From Paraglomus occultum (taxonomy: Eukaryota > Glomeromycota > Glomeromycetes > Paraglomerales > Paraglomeraceae): a stretch of DNA of 31,327 bases. Every line of letters starts with the position of its first letter. Position 1 is the first letter of the stretch. The stretch lies in the NCBI GenBank assembly GCA_910592205.1, contig CAJVPJ010000269.1, forward strand, positions 1 through 31,327, read 5' to 3'. The translations under genes were made by a program, and so were the position numbers. This document shows positions 9,467-21,151 of the stretch, piece by piece. Below the pieces are notes generated by a model that worked only from the letters and a program-made list of their open reading frames with translations, was not told the DNA's origin and searched no databases.

Positions 9467-10175
9467 ATGTCATCACCCTCATCAAGCGATAGCCAAAGGC
9501 TGATCCCAAAAATTGAGAATGCGGCTGACTATGGAACGTTTCGGTCAGAGAGTAAAGTCGAGTCTGATTTTCTAGAGTCAAACATCTCGACTGCAGACAT
9601 TGAAATATCGGCCGGCGCCTGGACAAAGCGTTCAAGTAAGATCAATTCTCCGACGACGCTGGTCTTACTTAATAAAGCCAGTACGGCCAGGGATTGTTTA
9701 TGTAAGCATGAAGATTAAATTGCGTCATATAAACTATTAAAAAAAAAGAAAAGAAAAGAAACCTTTTTAACACATCCTTCTTGCTTATCATTTCCTAACA
9801 GCAATCGAACGCACGTTCCTTTCATGGCTTCGCTTAAGTACAGCGCTTACATTAACTGGCCTTGCGGTCTTCTTTCGCTTTGCGTTAGTACCTGTTACGG
9901 TGTCAGGAGACAGCCTGTCAATTCCATTGGGCTTGGCACTGATCGTCTTGGGGATTTTTACGCTGTTCTGGGCTCTATATCAATATTTCAATTTCCAATA
10001 TCTCATCGCAACAAGTGCGCCAATAGTTCAAAACGGAAAATGTAATTTTAGCGTAGCCCTTCTTGTTGGGCTATCGATCGTAACTACCCTATTAATCAGC
10101 TTCCCACTTGAGGTATCTCGTCGAAATCGGCCACATATCGGCGAAGGAGATGGTATTCAGGGTTTTTTTATATAA
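9467..10175 (+). CDS. DUF202 domain membrane protein
   Basis: Two exons, 9467-9695 and 9802-10175, joined across a GTTTAT...CAG intron, give 200 aa. The first 75 residues are Ser-rich and probably cytosolic. After the join comes the DUF202 signature (ERTFLSWLRLSTALT, about residues 78-92). Three predicted membrane segments follow: LTLTGLAVFFRFALVPV, LALIVLGIFTLFWALYQYF and VALLVGLSIVTTLLISF. DUF202 occurs in small YidH-like membrane proteins and, in fungi, as a membrane module also found in VTC proteins. This gene has no SPX or VTC domain, so a role in polyphosphate synthesis is not supported. The C-terminus (GEGDGIQGFFI) might be altered by a further intron at a GTATTC in the last codons. 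Confidence 0.85.
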
Positions 10176-11029
10176 CATTTAAGGAATATGGATTTGTCTC
10201 GAAGATTCCAATTAATCTTCCGCTGACATACTATCATAAGAGTTTTTCACTTGAAAGATATTTTGTGGGCAGGAACCGCTTCTTGTACATATATAGAATC
10301 GTATGGATTTAATTAATTTTTTTGCGCTAAAACCATCAAACACATTTGTGAATAAAAAATCACGTTGGTTCATTTTTAAGGAAAATTGCGTTTTTGTTAT
10401 TTATCGTTATCGGGAAAACGATAATAGTAACTGGGAATTCTTCTTATTCACGTGATCAACGTCTGATAAGAAATTTACACAACGTTCAATATGATGTCAT
10501 ATGAAACTTTAAATTGGGTTTGTGCTGTGTTCTCGATACGCAAGATTTTATGAAACGTTCCACCAAAGAATGCCCGATAGCCCAACTTCTCGATTGTAGT
10601 AAAATCATTGCCAGACTCGACGTATTTTTAAACTTTGTGATTATACTTGCACAGTTTGACGGGTTTCTTGATGTTAATCACGATCGACTTGATAAACCCC
10701 ATCCGTACAAAGGCTGGGCACATGTTGATATTCGGTTTAGACATTTGCATGTTATTATTATCGAGATTGTGAACGTGGTTAATTGCTAATGTTAATATCG
10801 AAAAGTCCGTTCGCAAACACTCTTTCCTCTCCACAACCCCGTCAAGTTTTATTACAAACAGTCATTTCTCGCGCGCAAAGACACAATCGTATGAATTTTG
10901 TAATTTTTTTCCTTTTTTTTTATTAATTTTCCAAATTTTTTTGAATTTTGAAAAAATTAATAACAAATAGAAAAAGAAGTTGGTAATACGGATAAATTTG
11001 GATATATAAAATGTGTCGGATAGGTAATG

Positions 11030-11101
11030 ACAAAAAGAGAAAAAAAAATAAAAAGAGAATTTCAAATAGAAACAAAGAGGAAAAAAAAAGAGAAACAGAG
11101 A
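11030..11101 (+). repeat. Homopurine-rich low-complexity tract
   Basis: Nearly continuous A and G (AAAAAGAG-type units) on the plus strand, next to T-rich stretches at 10905-10960. The Lys/Arg-rich open frame across it is a composition artefact. Confidence 0.6.
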
Positions 11102-12673
11102 CTATATACAATCACAAATACACGTTTTTTTTTAAGAATTTTTCGTATTTTAAAATTTTTTTGTGTTTTTTAAAGTTACGGTTCTTTTCTTCTATATATG
11201 GGCCGTTCATTTATGATCCTTGGAAAATGCCAGGAAAACCCAGCGACGTAAAGAAAAACGAACAAAGAAGCGAAAGTCTTTTTGTTCGCCAAAGTGGGGG
11301 GACGATATAACGAAATAATCGGGTTCTTTTTACGAAGAACTCGGTTGACGAGAAACCGCATCGAAAACGAAAAAGAAAAAAAAGTACTAACGAAAGCGCA
11401 TTATATATTCAATGCCAACCGCCAAAGGTAAAAAAAAAATAATATCCAGCTATGAAACATGTTATAATAACATAAATTAGAGCAAAAGAAAAAAGGAGGA
11501 AAACTTCCGCCTTTGGGAATTCATAATAGTGCATATAGAAGGAATCATAATTGAAAAAGTTCATAGAGTTCCTTAAAACGGTATTATTAAAAAATTCAGG
11601 GATTCAAGGAAATTCGACAATCCATAATAATAAAAGTGAAATTATTACCGCCAATGTTCTTCTCAAGAGAGATAGAGATAAAGTGGACAATGTTCATTAT
11701 GTCGGAAGAGAGACCTTTTTAGGACTTGGCCTCATAACAGAGCATGCAGATTTCCTTTGTTGTAATAATTCGTTTCATCGGAACGGAAGAGGGAAAGAAA
11801 ATAGATAATCCCAGAATCCTCCTCGATCGGTACACACGTTTCGTAGGAACATTATAAAGAGAACAAGAAACTTTTTCTTTTATGATTCAGTTCCATCTTT
11901 GAATCCCAAAGGAAAAATAGACAGCTGAAATCGTAGGTGGTGAAAGGTTACATGTATTGGTCGTGAAACGCGTACCATTCGCATAAATTGACCATGTATA
12001 AGAGAGACCTTTGTTTCATCGAGAGAGGACGAATTTTTTGCTGGGAATGCTGTACATGCTCGTTTGTCTGCAAAAAGGACTTGGCCGTGCGTTGTGTGTT
12101 CTTTGGAGAAAGGACAAAAGAGCCACCCACGGGAAGTTTTCCATCTAGCCTTTTTGCCGGAGGTTGGCGATGAATTTATGTATGCTGGAGGGGGGTATGT
12201 CTTCAATCATATGTAATCGATTGTTGGTAATCGGTTTAAATGGCATATATAATTTGTAATGTCCTTAAATGTTTTCCTTTTTTTTTTTTTCTTCCGTAGT
12301 CGATTACGTGAACAACCGAGTTCCGTGGATGACCGCGATAAGTGCGAAAATTATCGTATTGTCGGAGAAAAAAAATTTAAATACATAGAATGTCGGTTTA
12401 TATATTATATTTTCGTAAGTGGTTTTGTAGGTGACAACAACTGATGATAAGATTATAGAGCGAGGGTGCTTTTTTGTGGAGCGGGTGGAGCGCCAAACGT
12501 CCTTCTTTGAGAGTGAAGTATGTCGATGTAAGACGCCACTCGATAAGTTTTTTGTTTTTTTTTTTTTGTTTTTGTGTTCCCTCGCTTTGAAAGTGCCAAC
12601 GACGCGACAGACGTAGGATGAGATAACAAGTCGTGTATCATATCGAAAGTCATTAAAAGCGTATTGAAATAAC

Positions 12674-12897
12674 GTGTGCGGTTTCTGAGTCACCACGAAA
12701 ACTTGGCGATGTATATATAAGATGGATGATAGGTGTGGGAGGGGGAAGATGATATGATATGGATAAAAAAGAAAAAAATACACTAACGAATTCCTCTCTG
12801 AAGTTGGGGAGGGGGAGGAGTAAAACTGCAGAAATATACTCTGTACAGTAATAGCTCAGACGTTAGATGTTTTCGCTATGACTCAGAAACCGCACAC
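12674..12897. repeat. Perfect 19-bp inverted pair with AP-1/GCN4-like sites
   Basis: GTGTGCGGTTTCTGAGTCA at 12674-12692 recurs exactly as its reverse complement at 12879-12897, enclosing 186 bp of purine-rich sequence. The inner end of each arm is TGAGTCA/TGACTCA, the consensus site of AP-1/GCN4-type bZIP factors. A perfect 19-bp match this close is not expected by chance. It may be the two ends of a small non-autonomous element or a paired regulatory site. Confidence 0.65.
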
Positions 12898-13663
12898 TAG
12901 AAAAATATGATGTTGGGGTGGATTGTCTCGAGAATAATGATGAGAAGGGTGAGAAGGGTGGTAATGGTGGTAAGGTGAGGAAGCCAACGTTTCCCTACAT
13001 GATGACCCGAACAAATGATTAAGGGAATTGACAAACGCTAGGAATCCTGAAGAAAAAAAAAAGAGGGACAAGACGAAATGCGTCTTTTATATATTGTGAA
13101 GGCAAGAGGTCGCAGGCGAGTGATATTTGCGTGATTATGTGATAAATGAATTTTCTTTATATGCATGTATAAAAATGCGTATAAAAACTTGCAATGCATA
13201 TATTTTAAAAATATACCAGTTAAAATGTATCATTTATTGATTACACAAAACTCCCCCAATCTACAAATCTCTTTTGTACTGATATCTACCCCATTTCGGA
13301 TTCTCGATCATGGGAAAAAAAAAAAAAGAAAGAAAGAAACAGATAGATGAAACAGTCCCTCAGAGTAGTACAGAGTTACACAATTCTTTCTGTTCTACGA
13401 TCAAGTCTGAATGTCTGCAAACAATTATTCTCATATACCCATTGTCCCCACAGTGAGCACTTGTACAGCATTACTGTGGAGTAGTCAGATATATTGGGAA
13501 AGGGATATGGTGGGGGAAAAACGTCAAAGTGCATTGGTAAGAAGTGGGGCGGGGTAAGACAAAGAAAGAATAAGGGATAGGGAAAAAAAAAAGAAAGAAA
13601 GAAAATATAATAACAAAGATAAAGTAGGGTTAATGGATAACGGTAGCAATGTCGGCAGGAGTA

Positions 13664-13726
13664 GCAGACGGCAGACAGCAGATAGCAGACAGCAGACAGC
13701 AGACAGCAGACGGCAGACGGCAGCCA
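13664..13726. repeat. 7-nt microsatellite, unit GCAGACA
   Basis: Nine tandem units of GCAGACA or one-base variants (GCAGACG, GCAGATA), ending in GCAGCCA. The opposite strand would read as a repetitive Leu-Ser-Ala-Val-Cys peptide, which I do not regard as coding. Confidence 0.85.
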
Positions 13727-14485
13727 GTAACGGTTATTAGTTAAACCATATTCCATGTATGCAGTTTAAACTATTCATATTCCCCGACACTTCTACACCC
13801 CTGTGTACGGTAATATGTATGCGCAACTGATGTTACTCATATTATTTGTCGTACAATTGCTGAGGTACAGTTTATCAATCTGTGTTGGCATAAGAAAAAA
13901 AAACCCTTGCATTTGTTAATCGATGAGTATCGATTACGATAGCGATAACACAAATAACAATAATGTAACCTAGTTTATAATTAATAATAACATTTGTATA
14001 GTCGAGGTGTTCTTTAACCAGTTTCTGTGAGAAAAAAATCCCTTTGACTTTTCATCTCCTCGTCTTTCCCCCCATCTCTCCCCGCCCCGCCCTCTTACAA
14101 ATTCTCACCGCACAAAATGAGTTAAAATTACAGACCGTGTAATTGTATTCCCATGATGATTGGTTCTCGCTCATAATTGCGAGTAAACTGCTATTATTTC
14201 ATCTTGATATATTTTCCGTAAATCTTTTTAATCTGATTTCTGTCCAGTAGAGTAAACAATCAATAATGTTTATTCCATTGTCAGCTGCACTCATCGGTAT
14301 GTGGAGACAAGGACCATTGCCCATTCTTTGTTTGTTGTGAGAAGAGGTTATTCCTGTTTAGAATTTTATGGCTGGTTGAGATGCAGATGTCTGCGAGCAA
14401 GTACAGTTATCCCAAACAATGTCCAAATATACGGTTTTTTTGATGAAAGCGCCTCATTCATCTTCCTCCACATTTCCTTCCTCCG

Positions 14486-14502
14486 CCCCCCCCCCCCCCC
14501 CC
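14486..14502 (+). repeat. Run of 17 C
   Basis: Uninterrupted C17 followed by ACCATCATCATG. Run length may be inexact because such runs are hard to sequence. Confidence 0.8.
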
Positions 14503-14990
14503 ACCATCATCATGAGACTGTGCTGTGCGATAAGTATGTGATGAGAATTTGATGGGAAAGTGATTATTGCGAGGCTTACACAATAGATGTTGATTAATGT
14601 TCCAAAGGTAACATGTGATAAAGATAATAATGATGCTATTGTTGACATTATGTCCAACTTTCAATGCATGCACCGATATACAAAAATATCAATTGCTGCG
14701 CGGGGTTCCGATTAGACGGTATTACAATATGATGCTTCACATGATGCGAGTCTTGTGCGTAATTATATAATATCAAAATATTGACATGTCACTCTAAAAC
14801 TGCAACATCACACAAATCTTGTTATTGAACATCATCTCCCCTTTTGATTTCTTTCATATTAGACCCAGTTCTCGTTATCTTTTAGTCCTTCCGTTCCCCT
14901 CTCCATCCTTTAACTATATCAGGTGTCGTATTATATTTATTTCGTGGGGTAATAGAAAAAAAAAAAGTTTTATTGCTTGACATGTTGACA

Positions 14991-15008
14991 GATGTCAGCT
15001 CTGACATC
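14991..15008. promoter_or_regulatory. TGACA-site palindrome inside a TGACA cluster
   Basis: GATGTCAG-CT-CTGACATC is an 8-bp perfect inverted pair. Within about 40 bp (14976-15016) TGACA occurs five times, counting both strands. TGACA/TGACAG is the core bound by TALE-class homeodomain proteins. The target gene is unknown. Confidence 0.4.
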
Positions 15009-17179
15009 ATCTGACAGTCGATCTACATTATATAATGGTGATGGTATTAACCAAAGATGCAGCTAAAATAAATTACGAAATCGTAACGTTCTGGACATCG
15101 AACTCCGAACCTCCGGAAGGTGTGTGTTATCGTCAGCGAAAAAGGGGGGGAAAGGGTTGACTGTGCACCAGCGCAGTTGTAAGACAAATATGTTTTTATG
15201 AAAGAAAAAATGTTGTTATATCAGAGAGCGGTTACTGTTATACCGTGTGAAACATCAAACATAGTAATTTCATAGAACATATGATGCATTGCAGATCACT
15301 GATTATTGCTTTTGCGACTCACTCCGGACGGTCATATAATGCAGTAACACGACATCATTCAATCATCACCTCCGATATGCTTCCCTGTATAGATTAGAAG
15401 ACGGAGGTGGCTGTGCGATCGAGAGATCGATGTCGCTCTGTGAAGCCTGATATGGAAAAAAGTCTGCAGTGCAAATTTAATATCAGATGTAATTATTAAC
15501 TTAATAAGTTGGTTGAATAAACAAACACTCTACAAGAAACAATGACACCCCGTTAATAACTTAGCATTTAGATTATTAAATTGATGCAATATCATATATA
15601 TAAAAAATAATCATGCATACGGTACAGATTTAGTTTTATCGCCTTTTTGATGTCAATAAGAATGACCAATTCAGCGAAACCTGCAGTGATCTGTGCTTTG
15701 ACAGTGGGGTCAACCAAACACTAACGTACAGATATAAGCGATAAGCAAAGTACCGGTAATTAAAAATAACAAGAGTTTGTCCTGGACAAGTTGTCAAGCA
15801 TAAACAAGAGTATATGGGAAAAGAGTTTATCCAATTCAGAATATAATAGAAATATGTATATATGCGTATATCACTCGCTCGGATTAAACCCACCATTTAT
15901 TCATACCATACTAATACTTGGGCGCTATGCAAACGTTATCAATACTCATCAAAAAGGGTTTTCCTGTCGTGTCAGCTCAGATAGCTTGTACAGAGTCTGG
16001 TTCTGGCATAATCTAACCGCCCAGTTAACAAGTTAAAATGTGCGTTTGTTTATCATTCAGTTACGCTCGTGCTAAGACCAATCTGATGTCAGGGGTAAAT
16101 CTATCAGACGCTTACAGCTACAGCAATTGCGATATTAATACCTGTTTGAAATTCATAGGACGCTGTGCTGTGTGTGCTTGCTGAACAGAAACAATAATAA
16201 TAACAAAGCATACGTAATAGTATCGTTGTGTTTAGTGTAATGATCTGTCCTACTTTAACTTGCGCTAACAACCTTTTGTTAAACAGAGTTATTATGTAAG
16301 ATTTTTTGCGAACCTGAGATCTGCGTCGAGTGTGTCATTGATATTAATATTAATATACATACGCCATCTTTATCTTCTTCTTCTTTAAGCTTAAGTCGGT
16401 TGTCGTAATAATAAAAATAATATCAATCCCCCATCATTGGAAACAAACTGATACTTTTTGTATTATGAAAAAAGACAATCCCAAAATTGGTCGTATTATT
16501 ACATCTTACAGTAAATATGAAAGAATCTATTTACGAATTAAAGAAGACCCCCCCCGTTTAGAGTAAGTCCTGAGAATATTCCCCCGTTGCGGGGAGCTCG
16601 TAACATTATGGTTATGATTATGATGTAAATGTCTAAATGTTTGCGATACTGGTTTTAGTAATACATTAAATAAATTAGCAAGTTGACTTGAATTAGTATT
16701 AGTCTCTTGGCATACTAAACAGAATCATGGAATTTTGTTTATCGTTACAAATTAGCTAATGTATGTGAAACTGATGTCATTTTGATAGTGTATCCCGAGA
16801 CGCTGTTATCTTGATACGTATGACGTAACAAGTCCGAATCTTGCTCTTACAATAATCCCTTTCATTCAAACTGTAACTCTTTCCCTCGGGATTTGGAGGG
16901 ATAAGCACCGATTGGCATGACATGTTGGAATAGATAATCAGACTTGCGGTTTGAAAAATAAACCGTTGAAAATCGGTACCATTATGAGGTAATCGACGAT
17001 TTAATTAGATCAAGTATAGTCTATAGAATAGAATTCCCAAACATTAAGTCTACTAAGAAAAGCCGGATATATAGCAATAGCAATAGAAAATGAATGTTCT
17101 ATAATGAATACTATCTAGTTGACAAACATTAGTGTAATATCTAGTCACGAGCGACATCATCCCGAGAGGTTACTTCCCA

Positions 17180-20100
17180 TTACGTGCCATTATCAACTTC
17201 GTTTTGTCCATTATGCCATAGCAGCAGACCAAACCATTGACGCTGAATAAATTCCTTGAATGATAATAACCACTGTTCAGAACGAGATGATTGAGGCATC
17301 TTTGATTCCAGAATCTCAATCTATTTTTGATCGGATGGTATGATTATCAGTACGATTATTGCAAATGATGGAACCATTCTCTCTCCCTCTTCCGTAATCT
17401 ATCTTTCAACTTACATCCAAACAGTATCTGACGACAAACTCATCAAATTCATTCAATTTGAAACCTATCGTTTCGGTTGTGTAATTTATTTTTGACTTGC
17501 TGGCTTCGACGTTTGATTTTACCGACATGGCTACCGACTTTTGCTTTTCCAGTATGGCGACCGCACTTTGTTCAACTATCTATAATTAACAATGGTTTTT
17601 CCCGAATCAGATTCTCAATTCTTTGGATTAAACCCAACTATTAACTCACCTTGTACTCTTTCTGCTTTATCTCATAAGCGTTAGCCAGCTTGTTTATCTG
17701 ATCTTTATACATCTCAGCAACCTCCTCCAACTTGATCTTTAAATTCTTCAATTCTATTTCTTTTCGTTTTAGATTATCATAGAGTTCGTACGTTTTAACG
17801 TCGACGACAACCGGCTTGATATGTAAAAGTTCATCTTTTGCGCCCATGTCAGTAAACGATTTTACTTTTCGCAACGTCGTTCTTTGTGATGGTATTTCGA
17901 TGTTGAATGAATGACGACGTTGTAAAACGTTGTCAGAGACCTCATCACAAGTATGGACAGAGGATTTAGGAAAGGCGGAAACGGAATCGTCGACTTTATC
18001 GTCAATGTGTGGGGCATGTGTCGAAGAAAAGTGTTTCCCACTGTTGTGGTGCTTTAGTTTTGACGATGGACTATGTGTATTGGACGATGGCAAAACTTGT
18101 CAAGCGGGGGGAGGCGAGCGAAAGTCGGCAAAAACGCAGGATTGATAGATAAATGAATTGACATACCTTAATAATCGACCGGATCCAAATTCTGGTCTAA
18201 AAGAAGGCATCCCAGGCCAACGCCTTAAATCTTTTTCTTTAGGTATTTTATCAACTAAATTCGATAGCGATCTTTTTCAAAGACGTAAAATTAATCGTTT
18301 ATAATTTTAATATTTGCGGCCACAATTCAATCTTACCCAGTAACACCGTCCTTGAAACCTCGAATTACGTCTCCCGTCTTGGCCTATTAGTAAATATCTT
18401 TAGATGAATGATACAGTATTGATTCTATGAAAAAATTGATATACTTTAAATGACCAAATTACCGTGCGTCCCGACACCCCTCGAAGAATGCTTTTACCAA
18501 GTTCTTTTCCCTCATGAAACCAATCATCAGCCTGTTGTGATTGCTTTACTTTGCCTCGCCAGAGATATTTCAGTCGTTCTATATGAACTTGCTTGGCAAA
18601 TTCATCAATGTCCGTGGTGAATACGTCTGCTTGCTGGTTTAAAAGACCTGTAATAAAAATTTCGCATAAGAGCTTGAAAGAATAGAGTGCCGTTTCAACA
18701 AGACAATTTGGATAAAAGACCTGGTTCTAATTTTGATTTTAACACCTGTTTGTTTAAATTGAATTTTCTTTCGTTAGTGCGGATATATAATATCCGAATG
18801 CAAATAGAAGTTGTTTTAAATATTATACTTTGTGAACCTTTAGAGCATCGGGAAATCGCTCTTTTTCAGAAATCTTGGAAATTTCGTTAAGAGTATGCGT
18901 ATCCAAAAAGCGCGTTATACAGATCTTTGCTGATTTCTTGTCAAGAGAGAGGAATCTGTCAGGAAATGTCATGAAACACATTTAAATCTTTGCAAAAATA
19001 ATACCTGAAATAATTCTATCGCTGTTATCAAATTGTCTGGTTCAGAAAAGGGATCCTTGGCTACCTGGATAAGAAATAATGAAATAAAAAATTTGCGCGT
19101 AAACAAACGAAAAAGAAAACTATTATGCAGTATTTACCTGATATCCTAATGAATTCAATCTGTTTCGGATAATTATGACCAGACTTAATAGTCCCGCAAC
19201 GAGATTAGGATCAAGTATGTTTGGATTCAATGCGTTATCTCTAATCTAACGAGATAAAGAGTTTTATAAGTCCAGTTAACTTTTTCCCATAATTAATTTT
19301 TGATTAATTTTTCAGGTATATTTCTCGAACCTGCAAAATATGGGCAAATTTCGTTTTAAAAGTAGCAAGTGCATTTTGGGTGTTATCACATAGCAAACCG
19401 TCGATGTGCTGTTTAGGAAATAAACCAAAGAAAAGTAGAGCCGTCTGCACAAGCTTAACCAGTTCTAGAACAGCGGCTTCAAAAGTAATCTGTTCAGATT
19501 TTTTAATCTGATAAAGGTGGATGAACTGTTCTTGTTGTACATCACTATAACAAAAAAAAATCAATAAAAAAAGCCATCAACATGACCGCCAAAAAATAAT
19601 TAATGTATGAAAAACTTACGTCGGTTTCTTTAACGACAACGCACTTCGCCCGCTACACCCAACTTTCCTCAAATTCAGATTTATATAAAAGTACATTTTC
19701 TGTCCCTCGAAATCTCCATCGGGGACAAGCACGGTATTCAACATCGGTGGAAATGTGTTTAGATTGGTAACCATTATTGTTCCTAGTTCGGTCTTGGAAT
19801 GGAAACATATAAAAAAACGGTTCTGAAAACGTGAACGAATCTCGAAAAAGATAATTTCATAATCGCATTATTACATTCTTGGGTCTTGCCATGTCATTTT
19901 TTAGGCTTTCGAAAAGCCTCTCCAATTCTTTATCATATGAATTTGATGTGTCTTCCGGAACGCTGAGAATCCATGCCTTGGCCTTATAATAAATAGTTTA
20001 TCATCAACACACGATAAACGCCAGAAAAAGATACATTCTATCATGTGTTATATAATCGTCATTACTTTGTGTGATGTATCACCTGTAAACACGGTAACGG

Positions 20101-20327
20101 TGTTGTATGGTCTCTTTCTGTCAGATATCCTATTGCGACATGTAAAAAAGCAATTATGATTTATCCCTTTTGCTGATAAAAAGTCTTGAATATCGGGGTA
20201 GTTACCATTGCTCGACTATGTAAACCTGGTATCCTTCTAATAGCCGTTCGGATTCTCTAATGTTCAAATCATGGGCCAGGTTCTGGAGGCCTTCGTATTC
20301 GCAAAAGACATAGTCCTTGACAACCAT
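17180..20327 (-). CDS. STB6-like protein with C-terminal coiled coil
   Basis: Exons on the minus strand: 20327-20206, 20129-20066, 19982-19875, 19822-19620, 19544-19331, 19245-19138, 19064-19005, 18936-18838, 18633-18463, 18383-18337, 18271-18167, 18070-17650, 17579-17415, 17254-17180. They sum to 1962 nt, about 653 aa. Family marks of fungal STB6-like N-terminal domains appear in order: LLEGYQVYIVEQW, FTGDTSHK, MVTNLNTFPPML, VPDGDFEG, KVGCSGRS, ELVKLVQTALLFFG, DGLLCDN, RNRLNSLG, then KTGDVIRGFKDGVTG and DLRRWPGMPSF. The C-terminus is coiled coil (KRKEIELKNLKIKLEE). Yeast Stb6/Stb2 bind the Sin3 corepressor; the biochemical role is unknown. The start may lie in an unseen upstream exon, since the first exon can extend to 20355. 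The last exon is uncertain; without it the protein ends at 17406. Confidence 0.82.
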
Positions 20328-20422
20328 GGAAGTTTGAGAAAATTCGAATCCATGCCTGTGGGATAGAATTTGCACGGTATAATAGCTTTTGTCGATCGAT
20401 TATTACTTATTTTAGGGCATGT

Positions 20423-20517
20423 CTAAAGCGGAGCAGATCCCTCGCAATTCCATTGGTCAAATTTGTATGGCAGCCAATAAAACTGCAAATACAGGATCAC
20501 GTTCTGCTCCGCTTTAG
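20423..20517. mobile_element. 95-bp MITE-like palindromic element, copy 2
   Basis: Perfect 15-bp terminal inverted repeats: CTAAAGCGGAGCAGA at 20423-20437 and its reverse complement at 20503-20517. It aligns over its full length with 5703-5797, with a handful of substitutions and one compensating indel pair. It lies about 95 bp upstream of the first recognised ATG of the STB6-like gene, so it may sit in that gene's promoter or 5' untranslated region. Confidence 0.8.
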
Positions 20518-21151
20518 CCTTTCCTTACTTTAGTACTACTGAGCGGAATGTTACGCAACAAGTGGTGCCAAAACTTTAACGTTAACTCCCCTAATACTAA
20601 TACTAACGTAATACATTACGATTTATCCGTAACACAATGAATAAAGATCCGATCATGTAAGACACACGGGTCGATGGGTTAAAATTTCCTTTACATGTAT
20701 TTTCTTGTGACCGTTACATGATTGTATGCAATCTCTAGTTTTTATACATATGAAAGACAAGTGAAGTTATGTGTATTTAAACCTAGAGTCCTTCGTTTCA
20801 GCGATATTAATATTAATTAGCACAAGCACAAGTCTTTTGAACGATGCCACCAGACATCGAATTACCGTTTACTCCAAAATTTATATAGGCGTTTATAAGC
20901 AAAACGCACTCTATTTCTGTCAAAAGTGTGCACGAACAATTACCAGCATACGCATACTATTAACAATACCGTATTACCCTACTGTTTGCCAAAGTTTCTA
21001 TAAAATTGTTTCATTGTGTGCTAACAACAATCAAGTAAAGAAATAGAAATGACAAACACAATAAAAATAACAATGGCAACCGCATTAAGAATAGCAAAGA
21101 CAATGTCATTAGTAGAATACATGTCCTAGACTCTATTTCGCGACGGTTTTA
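20518..21151. other. Spacer between the STB6-like and CHERP-like genes
   Basis: AT-rich, with no convincing coding region. It should hold the CHERP-like 3' untranslated region and the upstream region of the STB6-like gene, possibly with an unrecognised first exon of the latter. Confidence 0.45.

Larger units (their letters stand above)
10176..17179. other. Gene-free tract of about 7 kb
   Basis: I find no exon series, conserved protein motif or RNA gene on either strand. Open frames here are short and mostly arise from homopurine or repeat sequence. The tract includes A/T and purine runs (about 10905-11100), an inverted pair at 12674-12897, a 7-nt microsatellite at 13664-13726, a 17-C run at 14486-14502 and a palindrome at 14991-15008. 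It should contain the DUF202 gene's 3' end and the terminator region of the STB6-like gene. A long non-coding transcript or regulatory region is possible but not shown by sequence. Confidence 0.5.

Noticed and set aside
11011-11310. Lys/Arg-rich open frame on the plus strand
   Set aside because: Created by the homopurine tract; composition is low-complexity and no motif is present.
13376-13756. Open frame with repeated Leu-Ser-Ala-Val-Cys
   Set aside because: It is the reverse reading of the GCAGACA microsatellite plus purine runs; no family features or splice context.
14301-14552. Possible small gene around the C17 run
   Set aside because: The frame depends on the homopolymer, has no recognisable domain and no partner exons.
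18070-18167. Frameshift in the STB6-like gene before the Ser-rich exon
   Set aside because: The GACAAG acceptor gives the wrong frame, but the ACATAG acceptor before 18070 restores it without any break.
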